A stretch of 64,000 nt of DNA, from positions 496,001-560,000 of the forward strand of contig NW_026570246.1 in the NCBI RefSeq assembly GCF_019649055.1, given 5' to 3'. A model generated the notes under the pieces. The model searched no databases, was not told where the DNA came from, and was given only the letters and a program-made list of their open reading frames with translations. The DNA comes from Paramacrobiotus metropolitanus (Eukaryota > Tardigrada > Eutardigrada > Parachela > Macrobiotidae). This document shows positions 12,344-23,272 of this stretch, in pieces. The position numbers were made by a program, and so were the translations under genes. Position 1 is the first letter of the stretch. Each line of letters opens with the position of its first letter.

Positions 12344-13175
12344 TTTGTTAAAGAACGGGAAGAAATCATTGTTCAGGGAACTTCAGGCTGAGAGATGTTG
12401 CAAAATGCAGTTTGAAGTTGGTGTGATTTACGTTATTATTGTTTCTACAAGATTTTGGCGTTCTGTTTTCGTTATTGCGGTGTTGTTGCTGTTTAGCTAA
12501 TAGTTTTTTGTTCTTAAGTGCGGTTTGCGAATTCGGTTAACGGTTTGCTGTTTGAAAGCCACTGTGGCCAGTTAAGTTCGAATTTATGACTTCGTGTGTT
12601 TTGCGATCTGATTGGATAATAATGTTGGTGAGTTGGTTGTTAGATATTTGCTTGAAATGAATCTTGCTGTTTCTAACGTTCTGGTACCGGTTGTCTTTGG
12701 TGCCAGCAACAGAGAATTTTGCCAGCTTTTGTGATTGAAGAAACTCTGACTGTTTGTGAATGTTGAGTCTTGACTATTTTGGAATGTGGCGTTGATAACT
12801 TAACAAAAGTTTGCGCACGAGGGTAATTATTACAAGCCATTGCCACGAAGCGTTTTGTACAAATAAATTAAACATAAGAATATGGTGATATACTGCACAG
12901 AACCAGCAAAAGCAAGTGCGATGCATAAGTGGACCAGGTGCTAAGTATACAAAATGCAACAAGCTTGAGCACAAAGACGAAATTAAAAACTTCGCACCAC
13001 ACAGCGCAAGCAGACGATGGACACCATAAAAAGGTTTGAAGTACTGCATCAAATTATCAGTACTCATAACAAACATAAATACAGTTCAAAATACACCATG
13101 ATGTACAATGCGAACAACAACATTCACAACAATGACTGAAATGACGACAGCAGACAGTTCCCCATGTGGTTTTGT
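12344..13175. other. intergenic between convergent DCP2 and TK1 3' ends
   Basis: Holds the presumed 3' UTRs of both flanking genes. One AATAAA hexamer on the plus strand near 12861 could serve DCP2. No conserved coding sequence was recognised in either strand. Confidence 0.5.
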
Positions 13176-14786
13176 TCAAAACAATTTACGCACGGGAAGA
13201 TCATGATCCCGCTGTACATTTTCATTAAATTCTTTTTTCATCGGGCTACAACGCTGTCGCACTTCACTATTCGTCAACTTGCTGTATTCCAGCGGCAGAT
13301 CTTTTGTGTAGCATTCGCGGCAGACCGCCATGTACTTGTCCGAGCCCCCGATCAGTTCAACCTGAAATTGGAAGACAGGACGTGTGGGTGTAGGAAGCGA
13401 ACTGGCTGATAGGTGCTGCGCTGAACCAACCGCTGTCTCCGCACTGTAGCGCCGGGTGAAGGCCGCGTCCGAGTTGCAGATGATGCATACCGCTGACAAC
13501 TTGACGATGTTCTCCGCTTTCGGCACCAGGTGCACGATGTCTCCAAAAGGCTAGAAAAAGGAAAACATTTACATTATTATTTAAATTCCACCTCCACAAG
13601 TCCAAGACAATACAACAGCACACTGCAAAAAAAATTAATACACTCAAAAAGGATGAAGAAAGCAAACATTATGCGACATGTGTTAAATGCAACTTTTATA
13701 AGCCGTTAAGTCGTTGACTGATGTTTAATCTTAACCAATAAGCCAAAGAAACCGAAAAGAATTAGAAAAGGTACAACAGGAATTTATTATATTTCCTCTG
13801 GGGGATAACTGCAGGAAACTATCGGCGTCATGAAGTATAAAATTCTTGAACACAGTATAAAATTCAATGCATCAAATTCTTATTCCCTTTTTCATTTAAA
13901 AAAATGGAATTCGGTTTCGAAAATAAAGTTTAACAAAAACAGAACAGAAGTCACTTATTGTTAAACGTACCCCGCGTTGAAATGTCCCATCCAACGCAGC
14001 AACAATGATAGTCTTTCCACAATTAGCCAGATGCTCCGCAAATTCCAGAATATCAGGAAAAAACTGTCCTTCGTCAATGCCAATAACGTCATACGCGTAG
14101 CATTCTTCTGTGCATTCTTTCAACATCACAGCGTTTCTAGCGGGTACGGCGTGTCTGTAATTTGGATACACAAAAATATCCCCTTTGGAAGCAGCAGTAG
14201 TTTGATTTTCGTGCTTGCACCTTCCATAATCCTACCTGTCGTGTGTGCTGACGCAGTTTTCTTCGTAACGCACGTCCTTTGCATACTTTAGCAGGAGAAC
14301 TTTATACTTTGCGATTTTGTAGCGATTTATGCGGCGCAGCAGTTCAGTTCTGCATGAAAGAGCGTAATTATATCATCATACAAAACTAATAAAAGTAGTA
14401 ATTTTGGACAACATATTTGTAAACTGAAATGGAGTAACTGTCGATGTTCAGACACTGTGCTATTTCCATTTCCGTTAATTACCAATTCAAAATTACTACT
14501 AACTGTAAACACAAGACAAAGTTTTATGGTGCATGTTGGTTCTTGCTGCATAATCAAACTTACGTTTTTCCCGAAAACATCGGCCCAAAAATGAGCTGCA
14601 AAAACATGTATGTCAAAAGGGGAACAAACGGGTCTCAAGACGCGTTCGTCTGGTGATTCCAGGCTTCAGTGAAACCTCGCAAAGTCAACACTTACAGTTA
14701 CGGTAAGTGTACACAACTAAATGCCATACCTGTATGCTTCCTCTGCTCCCGCGTGGTGAAACTGGCTCATTTCGCAAATTATCCAT
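13176..14786 (-). CDS. TK1: thymidine kinase, cytosolic TK1 type
   Basis: Phosphorylates thymidine to dTMP with ATP in the salvage pathway. Five exons join in phase: 14786-14730, 14595-14564 (32 bp), 14349-14236, 14154-13971 and 13550-13176, about 253 residues. The N-terminus [10 protein letters not shown] leads into the P-loop [10 protein letters not shown], then [15 protein letters not shown] and the VSTHDR segment. The catalytic Glu lies in [14 protein letters not shown], followed by [20 protein letters not shown]. The zinc-binding cysteines are visible as CIIC and CRECY. The lasso loop before [15 protein letters not shown] carries an insertion of roughly 25 Ser/Thr/Pro-rich residues relative to animal TK1. 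The C-terminal tail is rich in Lys and Arg. All active-site motifs look intact. Confidence 0.93.
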
Positions 14787-16077
14787 AATAAAACGCGATA
14801 AACAATAAGTTCCGTGCTGGACTCTGCGGAAGTAGGACCACCGCTGAACTCGGAGTCAGACAGTGCGCAGCAAAATCAAAATTCCTGGATAAGATGGCGT
14901 GGAAAACTATTGGCAGCAAGGCAGAATACTGAGCTGGTTAAAGACTTAAAGGTTTCTCCTTAAGATTAAAAGAATGTTATCCTACAATCAGCGACTCCTA
15001 ACAGGAAAATATTACAAGGCAGCATTGCTAACAAAATCGAAATGAAAACAGAAAAAGTTGAAACTTGATTCCTTGAAAGTTCGAAACATTCAAATAGGGT
15101 ACTGCATACACTATACACCTACAGTACCGTAGAAAACCAAAAACACAAAATATTTTCGCTCGGGTGGTACTGTAGTTATTACTGTTGACAGCAGCCGCCA
15201 AAAGTAGTAGTTGACGATCAGTAGCAATGTAGCGCTGGCACCCCTCTTATGGTTAGTTGCGACCGTCTGATACGTCTGACCTTGTTGATATTGTTGGTTA
15301 AATCACATTATTAAATATGGTTTAATAATTAACTGCATTTATACGGCATCAGCGGATACGTAATACGGAATTATCTTGCGCTTTTCGAAATACACTGAGT
15401 TTTTGTAAACGCGCTGCAGCGCTCTTTCGTGGTCGTAATACCGACTTGCGGCTGGCTTACCGCTTGATAGATTTTTCGAGGTATGTACCGTGGCGAAAGC
15501 GCGTCCCCTCGTTCCCGCGTTTCCAAATTGCCGATAAGGAGTCTTTCAAAATGTAAAGCAATGCTAAGAGTATTAATACTTTTCAACTGCCAAACAAATC
15601 GGGGCGAAGTTATTGAACAAAATTATTGTACTCCGTGAGTTACAACTGAAAATTACTGCAGTGATAAGAGGCGACAACTATACTCAGTGGCCGACCGCCT
15701 TGGAGGTAGCTAAGGAAAGTGAGTCCACTATCTTTGGTCTTTACTACTGTCAATCCGCAGCTGACCACAGGCTCCACAGCTTCATCGCACAGCTTTTTTG
15801 TGTGTACGCAGTCGATTTACCACTGTTTTTAGACGCGCTTGGACATGGGTATTCTTGTAGTTATCCAGTTTGTCCATGAAGTTCTGCTTTCGCTACGTTA
15901 TAGTATTTTGTTATTGAAATCTTTTTTACGAAGTGCCATTCTTCGTTCTTTTTCGTTCAAACATTTCCAGTTCGTATATTGACTAAATTTTCAGCCAAAT
16001 TGTACAACATACGTGGCTTCATGAGTTTACGAAGCGCTGTTTCTTTGGCTCTTTATTTTTTCCTGAACAACTTGATA
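14787..16077. other. intergenic between TK1 and USB1
   Basis: TK1 and USB1 are transcribed away from each other here, so both promoters should lie in this stretch. Open frames at 15586-15371 (minus) and 15613-15879 (plus) have no recognisable motif and no supporting exon partners, so I did not call them as genes. Confidence 0.45.
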
Positions 16078-17873
16078 ATGGCGATGGTGGCGAAAGTTCG
16101 CTACATTCTTCAAAAGTGGCTCGATGATAATGGGACCTCTGAATTTAACGAAGAAAAGTCGGAAAAGGGTTCGAAAGCAAGCTTTGGAGTGAGGAAGTAA
16201 GTCCGAAACAGTTTTGGAAAGAAAAACTGATAACCCCTTAACCCTTTCTACTGTGACCATGTGTTTTGATCATTGATGGTTACATGACCATGATGCGTTT
16301 GTCAGGAATAGATGACGTCTCTTGTTAAAGCTTGAGTCTTGAGATTTATTTTTAAAATTAATAATAGAATATGCCGTTACAGCTGCCGTAACAAAGCTGT
16401 GTGAAGTTGCAGTATGCGAACTTAAAGCGCCGTAGTTACTCATGTTATACCAGCCTGCACTAAAGTGAATTTGCTTTAAGTGACCGCAATAAAATTCTGG
16501 TTGTGTGTATAATAATATTACTAATATTACTATGATTTTTAAAGGACGTTGGTCAGCTCGAAACGAAAACGAACACCGTCCAAACAGAAAAGTGTTTTTG
16601 ACAAACATTCCCACTTCTCGGGATCAAACGTGCATGTGCCCTGCAATAAGGAGGAATTCCCGAAGACAGAACGCGGGGAATCAATTAGTAATGGTCGCAA
16701 CCGTAATGCTTTGACCCGATTCGAGCATCCCACAGACGAGACACCCAGTTTGGACAGCAGCATGGCCGATCCGGCGAGTGATGACACAGATATGGATTAC
16801 AACCATGATCAGCGCATCCGAGCTTATCCGCACTTTGCTGGAAACAGGGCTATGTTCGTTTACATGATTTGTAAGATTTGGGCCTCTTTAATTACTGTGG
16901 TTATATGAACTTATATCACTGATAAGCGAAAAGAGCTACATGCTGCTTTTGCATGCTACAATAAGCAGCTGGATATTTTTTAGCGCCGGTCGAAGGCTTG
17001 TCGCCGTTATTCGCTCAGCTTTTGGCGGAAGTCCTGAAAATTCCCGATATTAAACATCACAACTGGTCCATGATAGATGAACCGCATATAAGCCTGTCAC
17101 GCATTGGAATGTTGCGTTATCATGAAATCCCGCAGTTTACGGCGCACTTGAAGACGGAAATAAAGAAATCGTCTGTTCCCCGGTAAAATTGGTTCATTAA
17201 GTTTCAACTACAACTTTACAAGTACACCTTTTTCAAATATATCTCACGGGGTTTCGGTATTGTACAGTACTACCGTAGTTATTATTCTACCGGCTCTTTG
17301 CAGGTTTTCATATTCGTTCGAGGACGTGGAAATTTACTGCAATGAACAGGCCAACACGTGAGTTTTTAACGAAATGATGTCTGTAAAATAATACCATGAC
17401 GTTGACTGTATGTTTCACAGCACGTTATTTTGAAACGATAATACGTGACATGTATAGCTTTATGTTACGATAATACGTGACATGTATAGCTGCTTTGATT
17501 TGTTTCACAGATCGTTCTTGGCTTTGCGCGTGGGTCGTGGCTCCAAGGAAATGGGAGGACTGGTGAAGATTGTCGACAGTTGTTTGAAGAGCTTTAATAT
17601 GCCGCAGTATTACGAAAAGCCTGATTTCCATTTAAGCTTTGCTTGGTGCCCGGAACAGCTGGACGAGCTCGACAAACAAAAGCTATTAGTTACTGTTCGA
17701 GTAAGTTCATTAAAGTTGCAGTTGTTGTACTTTTCGATCTGACGTTTTCATTTGTGATGCTGTTGCAGAAACGGTTACAGCGCTTGTCGTGTCAGTTTGC
17801 CGAAGGATTTGAACAGTGTGCTAAAGCTGTTCGTTGTCGTAGCGGAAATCGAAGTTATTTGGTGGCATTGTGA
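16078..17873 (+). CDS. USB1: U6 snRNA 3'-exonuclease (2H phosphodiesterase) USB1
   Basis: Trims the oligo(U) tail of U6 snRNA in the nucleus and leaves a terminal cyclic phosphate, stabilising U6. Secure exons: 16545-16870, 16984-17182, 17304-17357, 17511-17700 and 17769-17873. The fold starts at RIRAYPHFAGNRAMFVYM. The two catalytic HxS motifs are present: EPHISLSR and PDFHLSFAWC. The C-terminus VRCRSGNRSYLVAL matches the family ending. The N-terminal region is Lys/Arg- then Asp-rich and poorly conserved, as usual for the family. The start is unclear. A candidate first exon 16078-16196 has a GTAAGT donor in matching phase and would give about 330 residues. The in-frame Met at 16762 would give 218. 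An imperfect tandem duplication sits in the intron before the fourth secure exon. Confidence 0.88.
17435..17491 (+). repeat. tandem duplication in a USB1 intron
   Basis: The 25-base unit beginning ACGATAATACGTGACATG occurs at 17435-17459 and 17467-17491. A TGTTTCACAG acceptor-like sequence also occurs twice, at about 17411-17420 and at the used acceptor (17501-17510). Confidence 0.8.
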
Positions 17874-18880
17874 TGTAGGCGTTTTCGGGACGGTTTTCCT
17901 CGTCGTGACTGAATGGTTTAGAATTTCCTTTTATCTAAAAGTATTCCTTTTCTTGTTTTGTTCTGTGATGAGGTTATTCCTCTATCAGTGTTTTGTGATT
18001 GATCCTGAGATTATGAAGATATATAGATGTAGCCTGTGAAATAGAAAAGTTTGTTTTCAGGATGGAGTATAAATATAGCCAGTACAGCCGTGCAGGTATA
18101 CCGCGACTGCGAAATTACTTTGTGCCTGTCTGTCTGACGAATGCTGGCGCCGAATACATTTGAATACGAGTACATAATAAGTACATTTTATGTTTCTTCT
18201 CTTTCGTTTTTACTTTTGCCGCTCCGAAAAAGCCGGTACTCACCATAAGAACAGTGTTGAACTTTCTTCTTATCTATTATACGGGCTATACTTATAGTTA
18301 CAATGTAGGACTAAATGGTCGCATAGCCCCATACCCAGCATTCTGTAAGCAAGCGGTGCAGTGCACTTGTACGAAACGGATATTTTGAACTCAGTCGTAC
18401 AGTGCACTGCGCTGCATCGTTCTGAATGTGAAGACCAATTGTCCTAAATGTATATCATGTAATCATGTATATCGTGTAACAACTTTTCAAATGCAGAATG
18501 TTACTGTTAACTGCACAAATTTGTTTTAACAACATCCTTTAAACGGCGGTACTGTTAACTGCACCTTTGTGGACGGATGGCTGCTGCTGCAGGTACTTTC
18601 GCCTTAAGGATATGATTGTACGAGTACGAGATAGTTAGTGAAACGAGTTCAAATATTATTTCCCGTTTGCAGTTTCCCGCGAACTCTGGTCGTTTTGGGT
18701 TTTCTTGAGTAAAACGTGAGTTGAGTACTTTATAATACTTCAGTCACACAAGTCAAGGAGACAAGTCCTGAAATCTTTCAGCAGCAGCGAATATTGTTAG
18801 ATCTGGATACGAAACTATTCTGCTGTAAAACAGTAAACGGAGCGCATTAATACTTTATCAAAGTCGCTGAAATCTGCGCC
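17874..18880. other. intergenic with a hairpin-forming dispersed repeat
   Basis: Between USB1 and the small membrane-protein gene. Around 18356-18410 an inverted repeat (GCAGTGCACTTGTACGA and its near-complement) flanks CGGATATTTTGAAC. A related copy lies near 55310-55400. No gene was recognised. Confidence 0.5.
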
Positions 18881-19731
18881 ATGCCTTCGGAGATATTCGT
18901 CAAGTAAGTTGAAGCATTTAATAATTTAAATAACACATAATTCTATAGATATTACAAATTATGTAACCATGCATTGTAGAGATATATAAGTAAACAAAAG
19001 TCACACTCCGTAATTACCGACGACTTTCCTTGTGAGCAGAACGTGTCTAACGATAAGCCCTCTTCTTGTTTTTAACAGACGAGAAGGACATATTCGACAC
19101 TGGCTTCATTGCATTATTTCCATTTTCTTTCCGCCGTGGATCTTCGTATGGATATGTCTGGTAAGTTAAAACTTGAAACATACCGACATTAGCAGTTCCA
19201 TTTAATGGAATTGAAAACTGACCATGATTACTGTTTCGTTGTACCGTATGTATGCTTTATTCATCCCAGAAAGATTGTTGTTCACAATGTTAGAAATTTG
19301 GCTACTTTAAGATTTTAACGGCGATTACTAATCCAAGTGATTTTTGCTTTTACTATTCAAACCAGAGCGCTCCTGTATCGTAATTTTCATTTCATACGTT
19401 TTTTTTAACTTTGTTACTTCACTAGTTAATAAATTACTAGTGCTGCTTCCACACTAGCGTGCAATAAAACAATGCAAAACTTGTGTATTTAAAATTAATA
19501 AAACACATAAAATAGTAAAGTGTATTACGTACGACTACGTACTAAGTAGTAATTACAGTGACAAAATACTAAAGCTACTCGTACATGTGGTAATTAATCT
19601 GTTACTGAGTTTTTCGATTTTCAAATTGTGTGAAGGTCCTGTGGACTAATTATTCTGCGTTCACTTTATAGTGTCTGACGAATACAAGCACAACTACAAC
19701 TACTGTGGCAACCAGACATGAAACCGTCTAA
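18881..19731 (+). CDS. small membrane protein with PPWIFVWI core (copy A)
   Basis: Family not recognised. Three exons join in phase (18881-18903, 19079-19160, 19672-19731) to give 54 residues. After a short hydrophilic start comes REGHIRHWLHC, then one hydrophobic segment IISIFFPPWIFVWICLCLTN that probably spans or enters a membrane, and a Thr-rich tail TSTTTTTVATRHETV. All borders are clean, with GTAAGT donors after exons 1 and 2. The core is matched on the opposite strand 2 kb away by copy B (HCVISLFFPPWIFVWIFLCL), at the same position relative to introns. That shared sequence and splice structure is the main evidence that this short gene is real. Copy A lacks the proline-rich N-terminal domain of copy B. 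Function unknown; a small membrane adaptor or channel-associated peptide is conceivable but not shown. Confidence 0.75.
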
Positions 19732-20880
19732 ATCGAGGGAAGATGTGCGGATTCTTGCGGAACCACCCAGTCTATTACGAGCGTTTTACGCTCTTCCGCC
19801 TTCCGTCAGTCTGAATTGTAATTCAAAATCTCGTGTGGCAGTGTTACAAAATTAATGGTGATCGAAGTTGTTGCCCACAATCCCGATAATTCCGCCACCC
19901 GCTTTGTTTTCCGTTCGTTCATAGTTTTCCTGTTCCTTTGAACCACTTGTTAATGGTTTACGAATCTCGTTCCTATGATGATACTGAATATTGTTATAAT
20001 AAAATTCCTCGAATTTTGTTTGGCGCCTGCCCGGCCAGCCGTGAGTGGTTGTATAACGGAATAATTATTTGTCACCGGATGAACATTCTCTCCGATGCGT
20101 CCTCGGACAGTTTAAAAAATCTATAACATGATTATTTTAATCTTTGTGGAAATTTTTGATGTGTGCGCGGAACTGTGAACACATATCGTTATCAGTTATG
20201 CAGGGTAACTTTCCAGCTTTGCAGATGATTTACACAAATTGGACTGAAGCCTATTAATCAGGCATAATACTATCGTCACTCTGCTGATTTCATTGGTTCC
20301 GGCATCGTCAGAACTACAGACCGTACTAGTACTTACTACTTACATTTCCAATCAAAAGAAAAACGAAAAAGATGATAATATCACGTATATTAGAGACAGG
20401 TATTACTCACACATCAAATCTGAAACAGCCATCATATCGATATCCCAAGCGAAAAGCACTTCATTTCAGCTGTTGTAAACTTGTAAGTATATAAAAGAGT
20501 ATCGACCATGATAATAAAGCCATACACCGACAAAAAAGGTCACAGGTTCAGTCCGATTAGAATGTCTACATTTAAAGCTTATCGACAAAAGTTAGATAAT
20601 TTTGAATAGCTCCACAAAAGTCACGCGAAGTCGCGAACAATCTCTTCGAACCGAAAAGCCAGATTATAAAAAGAATAAACAAAATGAAAATAACAAAAAT
20701 CACATACTAAAATGAAAGTATTCGTTTCTATAATAACACCAAAGTAGAATGCAGGAAAAACTGATTATTTCTACCAGGAAACCATCTAAATATTGATGAT
20801 GTTGTGGCGATATGCAAGCGTGTGCGATGTTATACAGTCTTCAAGCCATTTTCGATGGACGGTGTTTTTGGATAACCACC
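19732..20880. other. intergenic between the two convergent small genes
   Basis: AT-rich sequence separating the 3' ends of the two paralogous small membrane-protein genes. No further exon, RNA gene or clear repeat was recognised. Confidence 0.5.
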
Positions 20881-22170
20881 TCAGTTGGTCAAACACACTG
20901 CAAACAAAACGACTTTTATTTCATTAATGGTCAGGCACTACAGATGTGCACAAAAACAAGTGAATTTTTGATATTGTCACTGGACAACCAACGTATGATT
21001 TAAAGTACTACAAGTAATTATTCCTTCATTTTATAACACTTACGGAAGATCCACACGAAGATCCATGGTGGGAAAAACAAGCTGATAACGCAGTGCAAGC
21101 AATGGTTCACTTCACTGCAAAAAAAAACTTATTAACAAGGAGCTTCTCTGTTTTACCATATAATACGGAAAGAAATGTGATATCTATATAACTGCACCAC
21201 GTTGTTGGCATCCCAAATTATGGAAGCTTTTTCTCGACATGTTATGAAAAAAGTGTTATGTTTGTCGAGTGTCATCAAGCTCTTGAAAAATCATCAGCAG
21301 AAATTAAATTCACTTTTTTCCTCGAACGGAAAGCACAGGTAGCGTGCAGTTTCACGATAAAACTGCTTAACTGCGGTAAAATTCAGTTTATACTTTACAT
21401 CACCCGTATTTATCAGAACTATTTGAAGACCAACTTGCAATCAGCAATATATTGCATAAAAACTGTTATTATTATGATAATTCGACTTACTTCTTCACAA
21501 TGACGGTGGTGGTGGTCGTATGGGTGTGCGGATGCATGTGCGGATCGGAAACGACATGGACCACAGTGGGCTAGAAAAAATAATCAGAACTTTATACAGA
21601 ATGATAAGGGAAAAAAGGTACGGAATCAATAGGCAACTACCAATTTCCGCGCTTCATGATTTCCGCTTTAGCATAACAAACAATCCGGAATTTCCAACAA
21701 AAGTTTACCACATGTATGTATACTCGTGCTTAAAAGTACTACTTGCACTAATGTCGTGTTTAACGTTGAATAGCTTTGTCTACTTGTAATAATTTATGGT
21801 CAAACCTTAAAAATTATTATGTTTCAAAATTTAAACAGAAGCGTTTTTTGCTTTCAGTTGTTAATTTTACAATTCGTATTCGCCTATTCGGTATTAGAAG
21901 TTAAAAACAACAGCATCCACCAGCCGGGATACTTCAGTTGAAGACTTGAAGACAGTTGAAGTCATAATAATTTATTACCGGCGGAGGCTGGTACTGGTAC
22001 TGCTGCTGCGGAGGTGGCACATAGGCACCAGCAGGATACGGGCCAGGCTGTTGGGGAAGGGGAGTGAAGTAGGACTGCTGTTGTCCTGCTGGGTACGGCT
22101 GGCCTTGATACTGCGGCTGCGAAGGGGCAGCGCCATAGTCATATGGAGGGGGAGCAGCCTTCTGATCCAT
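20881..22170 (-). CDS. proline-rich small membrane protein with PPWIFVWI core (copy B)
   Basis: Family not recognised. Four exons join in phase (22170-21979, 21570-21491, 21114-21044, 20897-20881), giving 119 residues. The first 64 residues are rich in Pro, Gln and Tyr, with repeats such as PQYQGQPYPAGQQQSYF, and should be disordered and cytosolic. Next is a His/Thr-rich linker (DPHMHPHTHTTTTTV). Then NEVNHCLHC leads into a hydrophobic segment VISLFFPPWIFVWIFLCLTN at the very C-terminus. The last exon codes only five residues plus the stop, placed because it restores LCLTN, the same residues as in copy A. The layout of disordered Pro-rich N-terminus plus one C-terminal hydrophobic segment suggests a tail-anchored or hairpin membrane protein. 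It converges with copy A. Confidence 0.78.
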
Positions 22171-23272
22171 TATTGCCGTGGAAATGGTTAAGACAGGAAA
22201 AAAGCAACCACAGCAAGGTAGATGCTAGCAGCTAGGAAGGTGCACAAAGCCACGAACCCAGTTGGAAATCTAGCTGCACTGTCGTCCTCTGCAGTGTAAG
22301 CTGTAAAATGACGAAAACCTTCGCTGTGATAAGCTGCGCGCTGTAAGGCCAAACTGACTTTGCTGACTGATACGTAAGTGTGAAACATGCAAAACATGCA
22401 GCCACTCGATCGGATAACGCATACGCAGCGGAATGCGCTCCGGCCTCGAGGAAAATGCGATAAATAAGTACCGGTTTACTCGATATTTGGATGTTGTACG
22501 TAGATAGAGCGCGATGGTGTGTGACGTCATTATCAGTGACTTATAGCAGCGAAAATTTCCACCTTTCGTGTTTTGGCGGCAATAAATAAAAAGGTTTGGA
22601 ATAATACTTCAAATGCCTCAGGGTAGTCAGTAAACTCTTGTCATACAATTGTCAGCTAGAATAGACAGCAAGCTTTTAAATTCTTACAAGTGTTCTTAAT
22701 GTATGGTAGCTTAATAAAATTAGCGTCATGTACGTTCTGACTATGTCTATGTAGTACATAATTTAATGTAACTTGTGAAAAGAGTAAGTACCTCCGTTTT
22801 ACTCGCATTATCACATATCAGCTGATTTTATCTGGGTGCTGATCCACTGTAGTAAAAAAAATAATACTAGCAATGCGCAAAATGCCGTGCCAAAAACAAA
22901 TCCAGAACGATTTTTTATTATACAACTGTGATTGCTAATTTGTTACTCTCTTAATTCTTACGACTGATAAAATTTTCTTGATGTAAGAACTGCTTTCAGT
23001 CTTAGATAATGCAGGTGGCCCGTGGGCAACGCCACATTACTCAGTCTCCCACCAACCCAATGGCTACTTAAACACGCAGTAAAAGTTACAAATCTAAAAA
23101 TTAAGACCAGACCACACTGCCAAAGAAAGTAAATTAACGAGGTGCAACAAAGACGAGTACAGTCGCTGTACACATAAAAACCCTCGAAAGGACGGTGATC
23201 TAATCAAACCAGGCTGAAAGATCATGAAAGAAAGATACACGGCAAAGAATGCATTATCACAATGGCATAAAA
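22171..23272. other. intergenic between copy B and POC5
   Basis: Holds the presumed promoter of copy B and the 3' UTR of POC5. Frames on the minus strand (for example 22530-22270) show no motif. No gene was recognised. Confidence 0.5.

Noticed and set aside
13357-13665. Alternative minus-strand frames over the last TK1 exon
   Set aside because: They overlap the exon with the zinc-binding cysteines (CIIC, CRECY) in another frame and run into the intron.
21946-22191. Plus-strand open frame (Leu/Arg-rich)
   Set aside because: Antisense of the proline-rich first exon of copy B; Leu/Arg runs arise from the Pro/Gln codons.
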